Positions 53,460-62,241 of a stretch of 64,000 nucleotides of DNA are shown here, one piece after another. Source of the DNA: Alphaproteobacteria bacterium (lineage in GTDB: Bacteria > Pseudomonadota > Alphaproteobacteria > Micropepsales > Micropepsaceae). The position numbers were made by a program, and so were the translations under genes. The DNA is taken from assembly GCA_021325375.1 (NCBI GenBank), contig JAJPHG010000031.1, forward strand, positions 1 through 64,000, written 5' to 3'. The notes beneath the pieces were generated by a model. The model saw only the letters and a list, made by a program, of their open reading frames with translations. It did no database searches and was not told the origin of the DNA. Position 1 is the stretch's first letter. Every line of letters begins with the position of its first letter.

Positions 53460-53484
53460 GGAACATTCGTACTATCGTTGCGTT
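53460..53484 (+). promoter_or_regulatory. sigma-EcfG general stress response promoter
   Basis: GGAAC (53460-53464), 16 bases, then CGTT (53481-53484) match the alphaproteobacterial EcfG consensus (GGAAC-N16/17-CGTT) exactly, 35 bases before the start of the next gene on the same strand. This predicts stress-dependent expression of the downstream dehydrogenase-like lipoprotein. Confidence 0.7.
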
Positions 53485-53518
53485 ACTGTCGCAGCGATAT
53501 TTCGAGAGCAGATGTTCC

Positions 53519-54820
53519 ATGCGCCGCATTGCCCTCCTTCTTTCCACCGCCGTCCTGCTCGCCGCCTGCGGCGAGCGCGCCAAGCTTCCGGAGAAAGCCG
53601 GCTGGGGACCGCATCCCACCCTGCCCGCGCCGAACCCCACGCCGATCCCGACCGTCAATGTCGCGCCCGCGACGCATTGGGCGGCGGGCGAGAAGCCCAC
53701 GCCAGCGCCCGGCCTTGCGGTCGCGGCGTTCGCTGAGAATCTCGAGCATCCGCGCTGGCTCCTTGTGCTGCCGAACGGCGACGTACTCGTTGCGGAGACC
53801 AACGCGCCCTACAAGCCCGACGATTCGCGCGGCGTCACCGGCTTCATCGAGCAGGCGATCATGAAGACCGCGGGCGCGGAATCGACGAAATCGCCCAATC
53901 GCATCACGCTGCTGCGCCACACCGACGGCGACGGCATAGCCGACCGGCGCAGCGTGTTCCTTTCCGGACTCAACTCGCCCTTCGGCATGGCACTGGTGGG
54001 CGACACGCTCTACGTCGCCGACACCGACGCGGTGCTGCGCTTCCCGTACCACAGCGGCGAGACGAGCATCGCGGAGAAAGGCGAGAAGGTCGTCGATCTC
54101 CCCGCGGGCGCGATCAACCATCATTGGACCAAGAACGTCATCGCCAATGCCGACGGCTCGAAGCTCTACGTCACCATCGGCTCCAACAGCAATGTCGGCG
54201 AGAACGGCATCGCGGCGGAGGACGGCCGCGCCGACATCTGGGAGGTCGATCCCAAGACCGGCGCCCATCGCGTCTTTGCCTCGGGCCTGCGCAATCCGAA
54301 CGGCATGGGCTGGAGGGGCGGCGTGCTGTGGACCTCCGTCAACGAGCGCGACGAGATCGGCAGCGACCTCGTGCCCGACTACATGACGTCGGTGAAGGAC
54401 GGCGCGTTCTACGGCTGGCCCTATTCCTATTACGGCCAGCACGTCGACGACCGCATGAAGCCGCAGCGCCCCGACCTCGTGGCGAAGGCGATCGCGCCCG
54501 ACTACGCGCTCGGCACGCATACCGCATCGCTGGGGCTCGCGTTCTCCGACCGTGCCCAGCTCGGCGCGGCTTACGAAAGCGGCGTCTTCATCGGCCAGCA
54601 CGGCTCGTGGAACCGCGATCCGCGCGCGGGATATAAAGTGGTGTTCATCCCGTTCGTGGGCGCCCAGCCCTCAGGCAACGCGGTCGACGTGCTCACCGGC
54701 TTCCTCAACGACAAGGGCGAAGCCCGCGGCCGCCCCGTGGGCGTCGCCATCGACAGAAACGGCGCGCTGCTCGTCGCCGACGATGTCGGCGGCAAGGTGT
54801 GGCGGGTGACGAAGCGATAG
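53519..54820 (+). CDS. PQQ-dependent sorbosone dehydrogenase-like lipoprotein
   Basis: A 433-residue lipoprotein (lipobox LAAC, Cys about residue 17) with a six-bladed propeller of the sugar/sorbosone dehydrogenase type: [20 protein letters not shown] near the N-terminus, [33 protein letters not shown] and [17 protein letters not shown]. Members oxidise sugars with PQQ or a related cofactor at the periplasmic face. The cofactor residues cannot be verified here. The sigma-EcfG promoter upstream suggests a stress role. Confidence 0.85.
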   Translation: MRRIALLLSTAVLLAACGERAKLPEKAGWGPHPTLPAPNPTPIPTVNVAPATHWAAGEKPTPAPGLAVAAFAENLEHPRWLLVLPNGDVLVAETNAPYKPDDSRGVTGFIEQAIMKTAGAESTKSPNRITLLRHTDGDGIADRRSVFLSGLNSPFGMALVGDTLYVADTDAVLRFPYHSGETSIAEKGEKVVDLPAGAINHHWTKNVIANADGSKLYVTIGSNSNVGENGIAAEDGRADIWEVDPKTGAHRVFASGLRNPNGMGWRGGVLWTSVNERDEIGSDLVPDYMTSVKDGAFYGWPYSYYGQHVDDRMKPQRPDLVAKAIAPDYALGTHTASLGLAFSDRAQLGAAYESGVFIGQHGSWNRDPRAGYKVVFIPFVGAQPSGNAVDVLTGFLNDKGEARGRPVGVAIDRNGALLVADDVGGKVWRVTKR

Positions 54821-54828
54821 GCGCAAAC

Positions 54829-54945
54829 GGCACGTCGTGCTTCGAGGCTCGCTGCGCTCGCACTCAGCATGACGTGCCTACTTATGGAAACGATCTCGTC
54901 ATCCTGAGGTGCGAGCCCGTGGGGCGAGCCTCGAAGGATGGCCCC
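54829..54945. repeat. pair of inverted REP-like elements
   Basis: Two related GC-rich palindromic units, about 54829-54878 (ends GGCACGTC / GACGTGCC) and about 54897-54939 (GTCATCCTGAGGTGCGAGCC ... GGCGAGCCTCGAAGGAT), lie in opposite orientation after the dehydrogenase gene. They contain the GAGG-CTCG core common in alphaproteobacterial intergenic repeats. Confidence 0.6.
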
Positions 54946-54985
54946 GCCATTTTCACTCAAACCGTTTTCCTCTAACCTCCCCCCG

Positions 54986-55705
54986 GTGTCGAAGCGGATC
55001 CTCAACCCGGAGCTCATCGTCAAGACGGTGGCGCAGCTGCGCGACCGCATCGCGGAGCGTTTTCCGGAGTCCGGCCTCGCGGGCGTCTGCGCCGATCTGA
55101 CCGAAACCGCGCGCGCGACGGCCGCGCGGGTGGAAAATCTGGCGCGGCCGAACATCGCGCTGCGTTTCCTCGCGGTCGCCGTCGTGGCGGCGGGCATCGC
55201 GGCGCAGGTCTATGTCGCGCACCTGATCGATTGGGCGGGCGTGCTCAGCCGTTCCGATCCGGTCGGCCTCACCCAGGGCCTCGACGCGGTGGTCAATCTC
55301 CTCATCCTCGCCTTCGGCGCCATCTGGTTCGTGCTCACGCTCGAGCAGCGGCTGAAGCGCCGCGAGGTGCAGAGGCGCCTCTACGAGCTGCGCGCCTTCG
55401 CCCACGTCATCGACATGCATCAGCTTACCAAGGACCCGACCGTGCTGCTCGGCGCACCCGAGCCCACCTCGTCCTCGCCGGTGCGGCGCATGAGCGAGTT
55501 CCAGCTTTCGCGCTATCTCGACTATTGCTCGGAGATGCTGGCGCTGATCGCCAAGCTCGCCGCGCTCTATGCCGGACGCAGCCGCGACCGCGAGGTGATC
55601 ATGGCGGCGGGCGAGGTCGAGGAGCTGACCTCGAGCCTGGGGCGCAAGATCTGGCAGAAGATCATGATCCTCAACCAGCTCGACGAGCGCAGACCGTGCC
55701 CATGA
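54986..55705 (+). CDS. two-helix membrane protein of unknown function
   Basis: A 239-residue protein if started at GTG 54986. An earlier in-frame ATG (54938) lies inside the repeat region and is less likely. An amphipathic N-terminal helix is followed by two transmembrane segments (about residues 60-79 and 98-116) and a long helical cytosolic C-terminal part (about 125-239, LKRREVQRRLYELRAFAHVI). No family is recognised. The ATGA overlap with the downstream hydrolase gene suggests co-translation. Confidence 0.65.
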   Translation: MSKRILNPELIVKTVAQLRDRIAERFPESGLAGVCADLTETARATAARVENLARPNIALRFLAVAVVAAGIAAQVYVAHLIDWAGVLSRSDPVGLTQGLDAVVNLLILAFGAIWFVLTLEQRLKRREVQRRLYELRAFAHVIDMHQLTKDPTVLLGAPEPTSSSPVRRMSEFQLSRYLDYCSEMLALIAKLAALYAGRSRDREVIMAAGEVEELTSSLGRKIWQKIMILNQLDERRPCP

Positions 55706-56580
55706 GGACCGTTCGCGCCGCTCTCGCCGCGGCTCTGCTTCTCGCCGCAGCGCCTGCGCTCGCGAGCACGTCGTATCAGGAGTTGCTCGCACGCCCACAG
55801 CCCACCCCCGACGCGCACATCGCCTACGGCAAGGACGCGCTGCAATACGGCGATCTCTACCTGCCCCGGACGGACGGCGCGCACCCCGTGGTCGTGCTCA
55901 TCCATGGCGGCTGCTGGCTGGGCGAGCTTCCCGGACCCGAGCTGATGGCGCCGATGGTCGAGCCGTTGCGCGCGAAGGGCTTTGCGGTGTGGAACATCGA
56001 GTACCGCAGGCTGGGCCAGCCGGGCGGCGGCTATCCCGGCACGTTCCTCGACGCCGGCGCCGCGGTCGACGAATTGCGCGTGATCGCGCAACGCTACCGC
56101 CTCGACCTCGGCCACGTCGTTGTGGTGGGACATTCGGCGGGCGGACATCTGGCGGCATGGGTCGCCGCGCGCGGACGCATCGCGGCCGCGAGCCCGCTCC
56201 ACACGGCCAACCCGCTTGGCGTTCGCGGCGTGGTGAGCCTGTCGGGCATCCTCGATCTCGAAGCCTATCGCGCGAAGGGGCCAAGCGCCTGCGGCGGGCC
56301 TGCGACGATCGACGGCCTGGTCGGCAAGCACGCCGACCCATACGCCGACACCTCGCCCTCGGCGCTTCTGCCCGCGGGCGAGCCCGAGGCGATCCTCTCC
56401 GGCGGCAGCGACAGCATCGTCCCGCCCGCCTTCGCCCACGACTATGCCCGGCGCGCCAAGCAGGCGGGCGCCGCCATCAGCGACATCGAGATCCCCGCCG
56501 CCGGCCATTTCGACATGATCGACCCTAAGGCGCCGGCCTGGGCCCCGATCGAGGCGGCTATCGAGGCGGCCGCCCGCTAG
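55702..56580 (+). CDS. secreted alpha/beta hydrolase
   Basis: A 292-residue hydrolase with a signal peptide (residues 1-22). It has the oxyanion motif LIHGGCW (about residue 70), the nucleophile elbow GHSAGG (Ser about 147) and a C-terminal AGHFDMIDP with the catalytic His. The HGG-W motif resembles kynurenine-formamidase-like and esterase families. The likely substrate is an ester or amide in the periplasm; it cannot be narrowed further. Confidence 0.84.
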   Translation: MRTVRAALAAALLLAAAPALASTSYQELLARPQPTPDAHIAYGKDALQYGDLYLPRTDGAHPVVVLIHGGCWLGELPGPELMAPMVEPLRAKGFAVWNIEYRRLGQPGGGYPGTFLDAGAAVDELRVIAQRYRLDLGHVVVVGHSAGGHLAAWVAARGRIAAASPLHTANPLGVRGVVSLSGILDLEAYRAKGPSACGGPATIDGLVGKHADPYADTSPSALLPAGEPEAILSGGSDSIVPPAFAHDYARRAKQAGAAISDIEIPAAGHFDMIDPKAPAWAPIEAAIEAAAR

Positions 56581-56645
56581 GACCACGCTTGACGCACCGC
56601 CGCCCCGCCCCCTATTACGCGGGTCCTTCCTTCGGCCCATCGGCC

Positions 56646-56720
56646 GGGCGCGTAGCTCAGCGGGAGAGCACTCCCTTCACACGGGAGGGGTCACAGGTTC
56701 AATCCCTGTCGCGCCCACCA
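56646..56720 (+). tRNA. tRNA-Val (anticodon CAC)
   Basis: Acceptor GGGCGCG/CGCGCCC, anticodon stem CTCCC/GGGAG around TTCACAC (anticodon CAC), a T arm ACAGG-TTCAATC-CCTGT and encoded CCA. It marks the border to an AT-richer block with defence-like genes and is a plausible integration site. Confidence 0.95.
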
Positions 56721-57053
56721 TTTTTTCCAGGAAGTCCGTGGGTTTTTCGAAACGCGATTTTGTTCTATTCGGCACCGAACGGCGTACAAAAGCAGACTTC
56801 GGCACCGAAATCCGTGGAAAATCCGTGAAAAATCCGAAGGGGGAAATCCCCTTTTGTTCTGCCATTTCACGGCAGCGCTGCACGTCCAATCGCGCTCTGG
56901 TTAGAGGCTATTTCCAAGCTCGGCATGCTCGCTCACACGTACCCACGCTGTTGCAGCCTTCTGGTGCTATCGAATTCAACTTGCCCTGATCGTGGGAACT
57001 CATCTGCAACCGACGTACGATGCGACTCACATCGCAAGTAGACGGGAAAACGG
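56721..57053. other. junction region with short repeats, no gene
   Basis: Two copies of TTCGGCACCGAA (palindromic, 56768-56779 and 56798-56809) and three tandem AAATCCG-type units (about 56808-56836) lie just downstream of tRNA-Val, which may be recombinase arm or attachment sites. A small hairpin AAGGGG/CCCCTT with TTTT (56837-56855) could terminate the tRNA transcript. I see no integrase gene. Confidence 0.45.
56837..56855 (+). terminator. short terminator-like hairpin
   Basis: AAGGGG-GAAAT-CCCCTT followed by TT on the plus strand, about 117 bases after tRNA-Val. The stem is short (6 bp), so this is only a weak candidate. Confidence 0.35.
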
Positions 57054-59777
57054 GTGTCGAAACCATCCATGGGTAGTCGTGGCGGCAAACTTGAGCATCG
57101 CAACGAAACCAGCGAAGCAGGAAGACGCCGTCAGGCGGAACGAGTGCAAGCAATGCGTCTGGCGCGCCGTGCGTCGGAAGCCTCGTTGCGCCTGACGCGC
57201 CCTGGCATATCGACACCGTCACCCATGAGGTACGCCTCCACCGGGTCACCATCCGATTGGGTCCGAGCCGATCGCGGTCGCGGGATCATTGATGGCATCT
57301 TGGACGCTATTGAAGACGGCGCTGACAGAGTTATTTTGGCTTGGTCCAATAGACCGGGCGGCGGTTTCGCCGCGGCTGCTGTGGCAATGCGCGAGGCTCG
57401 ATCGTCCGGTCGGCTTGCTCATGCAGCGATAGGTCTGTGGCCTTGGCGGAATGGTGCAACGTGGGCCGCGAGATCGGTGCTCGTGAATCCCGAAGACGTC
57501 TTACAAGCAGCAAGACGAGCTATCGACGAAATTCAGCACGGTGCGAATTGGGCGAAGACCACTTGGGCGCAAGAGTCACTCTGCCTGCTTGAAATGCGCC
57601 TCCGCGATTTGCTACCTCCCGACGGGCAGGTTAGCGACGAAATCCGATCGAAGGTCGTCGTGCGGAACCCGACATTGCTGGAAACGACGGCTGTATTCCC
57701 TCCTGTCACAACGCCTCGTTCGCCAGTTTATGTCCGTGATGCAAGTCAAGTTTTGCGCAGGGTCCGCGACCACACGCACATGCGCGACAAAGATGCGGGC
57801 CTTGAGACTCACGTGGCTGCCATTGGCGATCCGACACGAACCCCTTTTGGGATATTCGGCCTTCCGAACGCCTCCAAAGCCGACGCTCTGCTCAATTGCT
57901 TGGACTTTTCCCGCTTCAAGACCGACCCGCTCGACGCAGTTGTGGTGGATCTCACGAAAAATGGAAGGTCTGAGTTGCCAGACGACTGGGAGCCTCGCCT
58001 GTCTCTCCTTATGCAGTCTTTGGCCGCTTCTACCGGCCGCCGCCCGCCCGTCGTGGTCCTCACGGAGGACGCTTTCGCTTGGCGTCGGGCCGTACGAACG
58101 CTCCGATCGGCGGGCGCTTCGGCCAAACCAGCTAGAAAGGCGCCTCTAGAGATCGGTGCATACCTTCCCGAGCCCGGTCTATTCGGATCGTCAATCGAAC
58201 TTGCTACCAAACTTTCCCCAATTCGGTTCGATGCCGATATCAAGGATGCATCGCTGGCTTCGCTTCGCAACGAACTTGTCGCGCTTGGCAGAACATTTCG
58301 ACAAGGAAGTCAGCCCATCGCTGCAGATGGCGTTTCAAAGGCGCTCGCGTTCTTGCGCAGGGCGGCGTCGTTGCCGATCGGTCTGAGTGAGGCTCGCAGT
58401 GTTGTTGATATCCTTTATGACGGTGACGACGAGGTCGATGCGGCCGCGCGCGCCCTATTCCGACCCAAGATGGAGCTTGATCAGTTGGCCGCTGCGGCCA
58501 CTGTAACCTCCGCAGACGGCGAGAAAGTGCGGCGGCTGGTAACCGCGATCCAAGCCAAAGCGGCCATGTGGGAAGATGAAACGCCTGTCTCAGCAAAACT
58601 CATCCATGTGCTAGGCGATCCCGAATGGGATAGCCGACGGACGCTACTGGCGATTCCTGACCGCCGAACCGCGGACGTGTATTTGGGTTCCGAACGCGCC
58701 TTGAGACAATGTTGTGTCGTGGTCGATCATCGCGGCCTAGCGGAGCGGCTGCTGTCAACGCCACCTCTGCGGATCATCGTCGTCGGCCCCACTCCCATCG
58801 CCATCCGAACACTGTTGACGACCACGGGATCACCGGAGCGCGTTCTGCTTCTCGGCGATGCTGCTGGCAGTGCGTTGCTCGCTGCAGAAATTGGACCGCT
58901 TTCCCGAATATCCGCATTTGCGCCCATCGCGGGACGGGTACAAGCACTGGCAGCCGCACTACAACGCGGCGGTGCCGATGAAAAACTTGATCTAGCCGAA
59001 GCGGAATTTCGTATCGCAGCAGCGCTACCGGAGGGTGATATCGACTTCACCCAGGCCGGCGAACCATATCGCGGTGACATCGTTCATCTGACTACGAGCC
59101 GAAATCATCGGATCGCATATCGGCCAGCCAGTGATGTGCTGGAATTCTCGCCCGGTGAGACACGGCCATTCGAACGGAAGCCAGCACGCGGCGTCGAGTG
59201 CGGTGACCGAATTCTAGTCCTCAAGGATTCAGTGCGCGAGCAGTTGCGTCGTGCGCTCGCAGGATCACGGGAAAGCCTCAAACAGCTGTCGACCTACCAT
59301 GAGCGTATACGCGCACTTCGCGAAGCAACCCCCGGAGCAAGCGATCAAGACAAGGCGCGCCATATTCTTGCAAAGATGCGTGAATTGGATCCAGCCTTAT
59401 CGCCACAAGAACTACCAAATGTCGTACGTTGGATGACAGCCGATAAGGCGACAGCCGGATCCGATGGAAACAGGCAGCCCCGTGCTGCACGGGATGAGCT
59501 GCGCTTTCGACTATTCATGCAGGCGGCCGGGATAGTATCTGGGGCTGCAGAATTGTTCTGGCGCGGCGCAATCGTCCCTGCTCGATCATACCGAATTCAG
59601 GAGGGTTATAACTTCAATCAACGCGTGGTGCGGTTTGTACTTGATCCAGAAGGCGCCGTGGTAGGCTCCGCTGCGTGGAAATCGATGCTGCAGCTTTGGC
59701 AGCAGGTCCTCGACGCCGTTGATGAAGTGTCATCCGTTAGCATAGTCCCAGCCGACGGGGGGAGCCCACATGCCTGA
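57054..59777 (+). CDS. large protein coupled to a DrmA-like helicase; possible DrmE-type DISARM protein
   Basis: A 907-residue protein that I cannot place with confidence. It is basic at the N-terminus (RRRQAERVQAMRLARRASEA). Alternating alpha/beta regions follow (WVRADRGRGIIDGILDAIED, LDAVVVDLTKNGRSELPDDW, RRPPVVVLTEDAFAWRRAVR, LRIIVVGPTPIAIRTLLTTT), suggesting Rossmann-like or degenerate helicase-like folds without an obvious Walker A. Its stop overlaps the helicase start by eight bases, so it is translationally coupled to it. In class 2 DISARM systems the partner DrmE is a large protein of unknown function; that assignment here is positional. GTG 57054 is used; ATG 57069 is an alternative. 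Confidence 0.5.
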   Translation: MSKPSMGSRGGKLEHRNETSEAGRRRQAERVQAMRLARRASEASLRLTRPGISTPSPMRYASTGSPSDWVRADRGRGIIDGILDAIEDGADRVILAWSNRPGGGFAAAAVAMREARSSGRLAHAAIGLWPWRNGATWAARSVLVNPEDVLQAARRAIDEIQHGANWAKTTWAQESLCLLEMRLRDLLPPDGQVSDEIRSKVVVRNPTLLETTAVFPPVTTPRSPVYVRDASQVLRRVRDHTHMRDKDAGLETHVAAIGDPTRTPFGIFGLPNASKADALLNCLDFSRFKTDPLDAVVVDLTKNGRSELPDDWEPRLSLLMQSLAASTGRRPPVVVLTEDAFAWRRAVRTLRSAGASAKPARKAPLEIGAYLPEPGLFGSSIELATKLSPIRFDADIKDASLASLRNELVALGRTFRQGSQPIAADGVSKALAFLRRAASLPIGLSEARSVVDILYDGDDEVDAAARALFRPKMELDQLAAAATVTSADGEKVRRLVTAIQAKAAMWEDETPVSAKLIHVLGDPEWDSRRTLLAIPDRRTADVYLGSERALRQCCVVVDHRGLAERLLSTPPLRIIVVGPTPIAIRTLLTTTGSPERVLLLGDAAGSALLAAEIGPLSRISAFAPIAGRVQALAAALQRGGADEKLDLAEAEFRIAAALPEGDIDFTQAGEPYRGDIVHLTTSRNHRIAYRPASDVLEFSPGETRPFERKPARGVECGDRILVLKDSVREQLRRALAGSRESLKQLSTYHERIRALREATPGASDQDKARHILAKMRELDPALSPQELPNVVRWMTADKATAGSDGNRQPRAARDELRFRLFMQAAGIVSGAAELFWRGAIVPARSYRIQEGYNFNQRVVRFVLDPEGAVVGSAAWKSMLQLWQQVLDAVDEVSSVSIVPADGGSPHA

Positions 59778-62241
59778 ACCGACTTCACTAAATGGCATGT
59801 CATGGGATGAACGACAAGAACTCAAGGAAGCGGTGTGCGACGCCGTCCTAGAACGGACTCGTCGAGTCGTATCCGGAGAAGGCCTTTATGGCTCGACAAT
59901 TCTTGGCGATCGTCCGTCCCGAACACTGTCGAGTGGCTTCATCCTTCCCAGGCTAAATGAGGACGGCGACGATGAATCCAGCGACATAAAAATCCCGGCG
60001 CATGGGATCGACCTTCGCATCCGCCCAACAACTGGTTCATTGATCATTTCCGCGACTTTCGCGGTCTATGTGCGTGTGCTGCCAAGCGCGGAGGAACTGT
60101 TCGCTCGCGACGGCCGCCTCATTCCCCGCGCTGACTTTAATGATGCGGCTCGACAGCAAGTAAACGCCGCAATCCAACAACGTGCTACCTTAGAAATCCC
60201 GCCGGGCACTTCCCGAAATCAGCGTGCCGAGCGCCGCGCTGCAATCTCGCGCGAGATTTATGCTTCGATGGGTGTGGGAGTGCCGCCCGCAGCGCAATTG
60301 GCGGGTGGCGATGATCGCGATACAGAGGCCGTCGAGGATGGAATCCCACCTCCGCAAATACTTGGCGGACGGCTGAGAATTCCGGATTCTCTTTCAAGGC
60401 GTTACGACATTCCACAGAAGTGCCTCCGCCTTGCGGTTGACGTTCCCGACGTGGTTCTCCCGCTACCTTGCGATCCCGCGCGCTGGTCCGTTTTGGCGGC
60501 TGAGTACAAAACCCGGCTCTTGGATGCTATTCGAGCAACCTACCTAAATTGGATAGATTCGGCCACGGGCCGGATGGATGCCTGGCGCGATCTTCACCCG
60601 CCGTCAGAAGCGTTCTGGGATGCAGATTCCTGGAATCGGTTTCTCGAAAACGCCCGGATCATCCCAACGCAGCAGTCTGACCTGATGCCGAATTTCGACG
60701 CGCAATTACTTATTCAGCCGCTGGCGGACCCGCTCGAGGACGGCGTGTATTCCGTGCGCATCGCGCTGGAAAACTTGCGTGACGGCGACGCAAAGATGGA
60801 ATGCGGGTTGTTCAGCGTCAGCCTTTCTGTCGCGATGCCCGACAATGCACTTGGACCAATGCGGCTCGAACGTGTACGTCGAAGCTATCATTTGGCGGGT
60901 TTCATGACGATGCCTGCGATCGGCGTCAACGGCGGCGTGACCGATTTAGGCTCAAGCAACGGAACACATCGACTTCGAACGACCTGGATGCCGCGATACG
61001 TCTTACCTAGGGCGCGGGCGACCGAAATTCAGTCCGTGCCAACGGCATATCGCGTGTTGGCCGCAGAAGCGACCGAAGTGAGGGAGCTATCCGCGCTTTC
61101 CGATGCCATGCGCCACTGGATCAGCGTGATCGCAGAGGAAACACAACTGTTCGCGCCAGGTGAAGAAGGGAGCGCAGCAGACGAAGCCTCCCAGCAGCGC
61201 CAATTTGAGGACGATCTGCGTGCGTGGCGGCTGGAGGCCGACCGGATAGCGAAAGGGATAAGCCTCTTATCAACTTCACAAACCGCCTGGCGCCAAGCGC
61301 CAAACTCCATGGCAGCCGCTCCGTATCGCGCGTGGTTGCTTCTCAATCGCTCGTTTGAAAACGCGAATCCACCAGCCGAGAACACACCCCCTCCCGGATG
61401 GCGGTTATTCCAACTGGCCTTCATTTTGGCTCACGTACCCACGTTTGCCTCTCGCATCCCTGAGTTTGCAGACTCTTTTGAAGCTTCGTTCGACGAAGAT
61501 GCCGGAAGCCTGCTCTACATGGCGACCGGTGGCGGCAAGACCGAAGCGTTCTTTGGCACGCTAGTCTATGCACTCTTTTTGGACCGGCTACGAGGAAAGC
61601 AGCGCGGCGTAACCGCGATGATGCACTATCCACTACGCTTGCTGACCGTCCAACAGGCACAGCGTTTAGCACGCCTTCTTGCCCGAGCCGAAATGGTCCG
61701 GCGCTCAGAACATTTAGGAGGCAATCCCTTCGAAATAGGTTTTTGGGTCGGCGGTACGAACACGCCGAACTCGACGGAGAGTCGCGCGGGTGTTGTGTCG
61801 GATGCCCTGCGATGCATCCCGATTTGGAATCACGCTCGCGGTTCAGATGAAGACGCATTGATGGCGAGCCACGACGGGTTGGATCGCGAGTATGCCGCCG
61901 CAAAAGCAGCTTGGAATAAACTTCCCACTTGCCCCTTCTGCAGTAACGAAGAAGGGACAGGTTTGCGGCTTTTCCCCGAACGTCATCACCGGCTTGGGAT
62001 TGTCTGTTTCAATGCCGGATGCTCTTGGAATCGGGCGCATCGCGACGTGCCGTGCGAACCGCTGCCATTCCTGCTCGCCGACACTGATATCTACCGCCGC
62101 GCGCCTTCGGTGCTCCTGGGCACGATAGACAAGCTGGCGTTGCTAGGACAAAAGCACAACGACGATCGACCGTATTGCCGGAATGTTTGGCCTCGCTCGC
62201 TACGTCGAAGGTGGACCGCTGGGATTGCTGGAAGGATCTAG
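59770..62241 (+). CDS. DrmA-like DExH helicase, N-terminal part (frame broken at 62150-62153)
   Basis: 823 codons in this frame, of which the last about 30 (after 62150) are out-of-frame tail. The true N-terminal part has about 560 residues before the helicase core, then Walker A GGGKTE (587-592), motif Ia region MMHYPLRLLTVQQAQRLARL and a zinc-finger-like CPFC ... C ... C at about 721-756. The segment DTDIYRRAPSVLLGTIDKLA is typical of DrmA-type helicases. The continuation, with the DExH box and motifs III-VI, is in another frame from 62183. Deleting one A in the AAAA run restores GQSTTTIDRIAGMFG and one frame of about 1400 codons. GGGGGGAG precedes the ATG. Confidence 0.6.
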   Translation: MPEPTSLNGMSWDERQELKEAVCDAVLERTRRVVSGEGLYGSTILGDRPSRTLSSGFILPRLNEDGDDESSDIKIPAHGIDLRIRPTTGSLIISATFAVYVRVLPSAEELFARDGRLIPRADFNDAARQQVNAAIQQRATLEIPPGTSRNQRAERRAAISREIYASMGVGVPPAAQLAGGDDRDTEAVEDGIPPPQILGGRLRIPDSLSRRYDIPQKCLRLAVDVPDVVLPLPCDPARWSVLAAEYKTRLLDAIRATYLNWIDSATGRMDAWRDLHPPSEAFWDADSWNRFLENARIIPTQQSDLMPNFDAQLLIQPLADPLEDGVYSVRIALENLRDGDAKMECGLFSVSLSVAMPDNALGPMRLERVRRSYHLAGFMTMPAIGVNGGVTDLGSSNGTHRLRTTWMPRYVLPRARATEIQSVPTAYRVLAAEATEVRELSALSDAMRHWISVIAEETQLFAPGEEGSAADEASQQRQFEDDLRAWRLEADRIAKGISLLSTSQTAWRQAPNSMAAAPYRAWLLLNRSFENANPPAENTPPPGWRLFQLAFILAHVPTFASRIPEFADSFEASFDEDAGSLLYMATGGGKTEAFFGTLVYALFLDRLRGKQRGVTAMMHYPLRLLTVQQAQRLARLLARAEMVRRSEHLGGNPFEIGFWVGGTNTPNSTESRAGVVSDALRCIPIWNHARGSDEDALMASHDGLDREYAAAKAAWNKLPTCPFCSNEEGTGLRLFPERHHRLGIVCFNAGCSWNRAHRDVPCEPLPFLLADTDIYRRAPSVLLGTIDKLALLGQKHNDDRPYCRNVWPRSLRRRWTAGIAGRI

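Noticed and set aside
56677..56889. 70-codon minus-strand frame over tRNA-Val
   Set aside because: Its end is the familiar antisense translation of a tRNA T arm (VGATGIEPVTPPV); a spurious frame.
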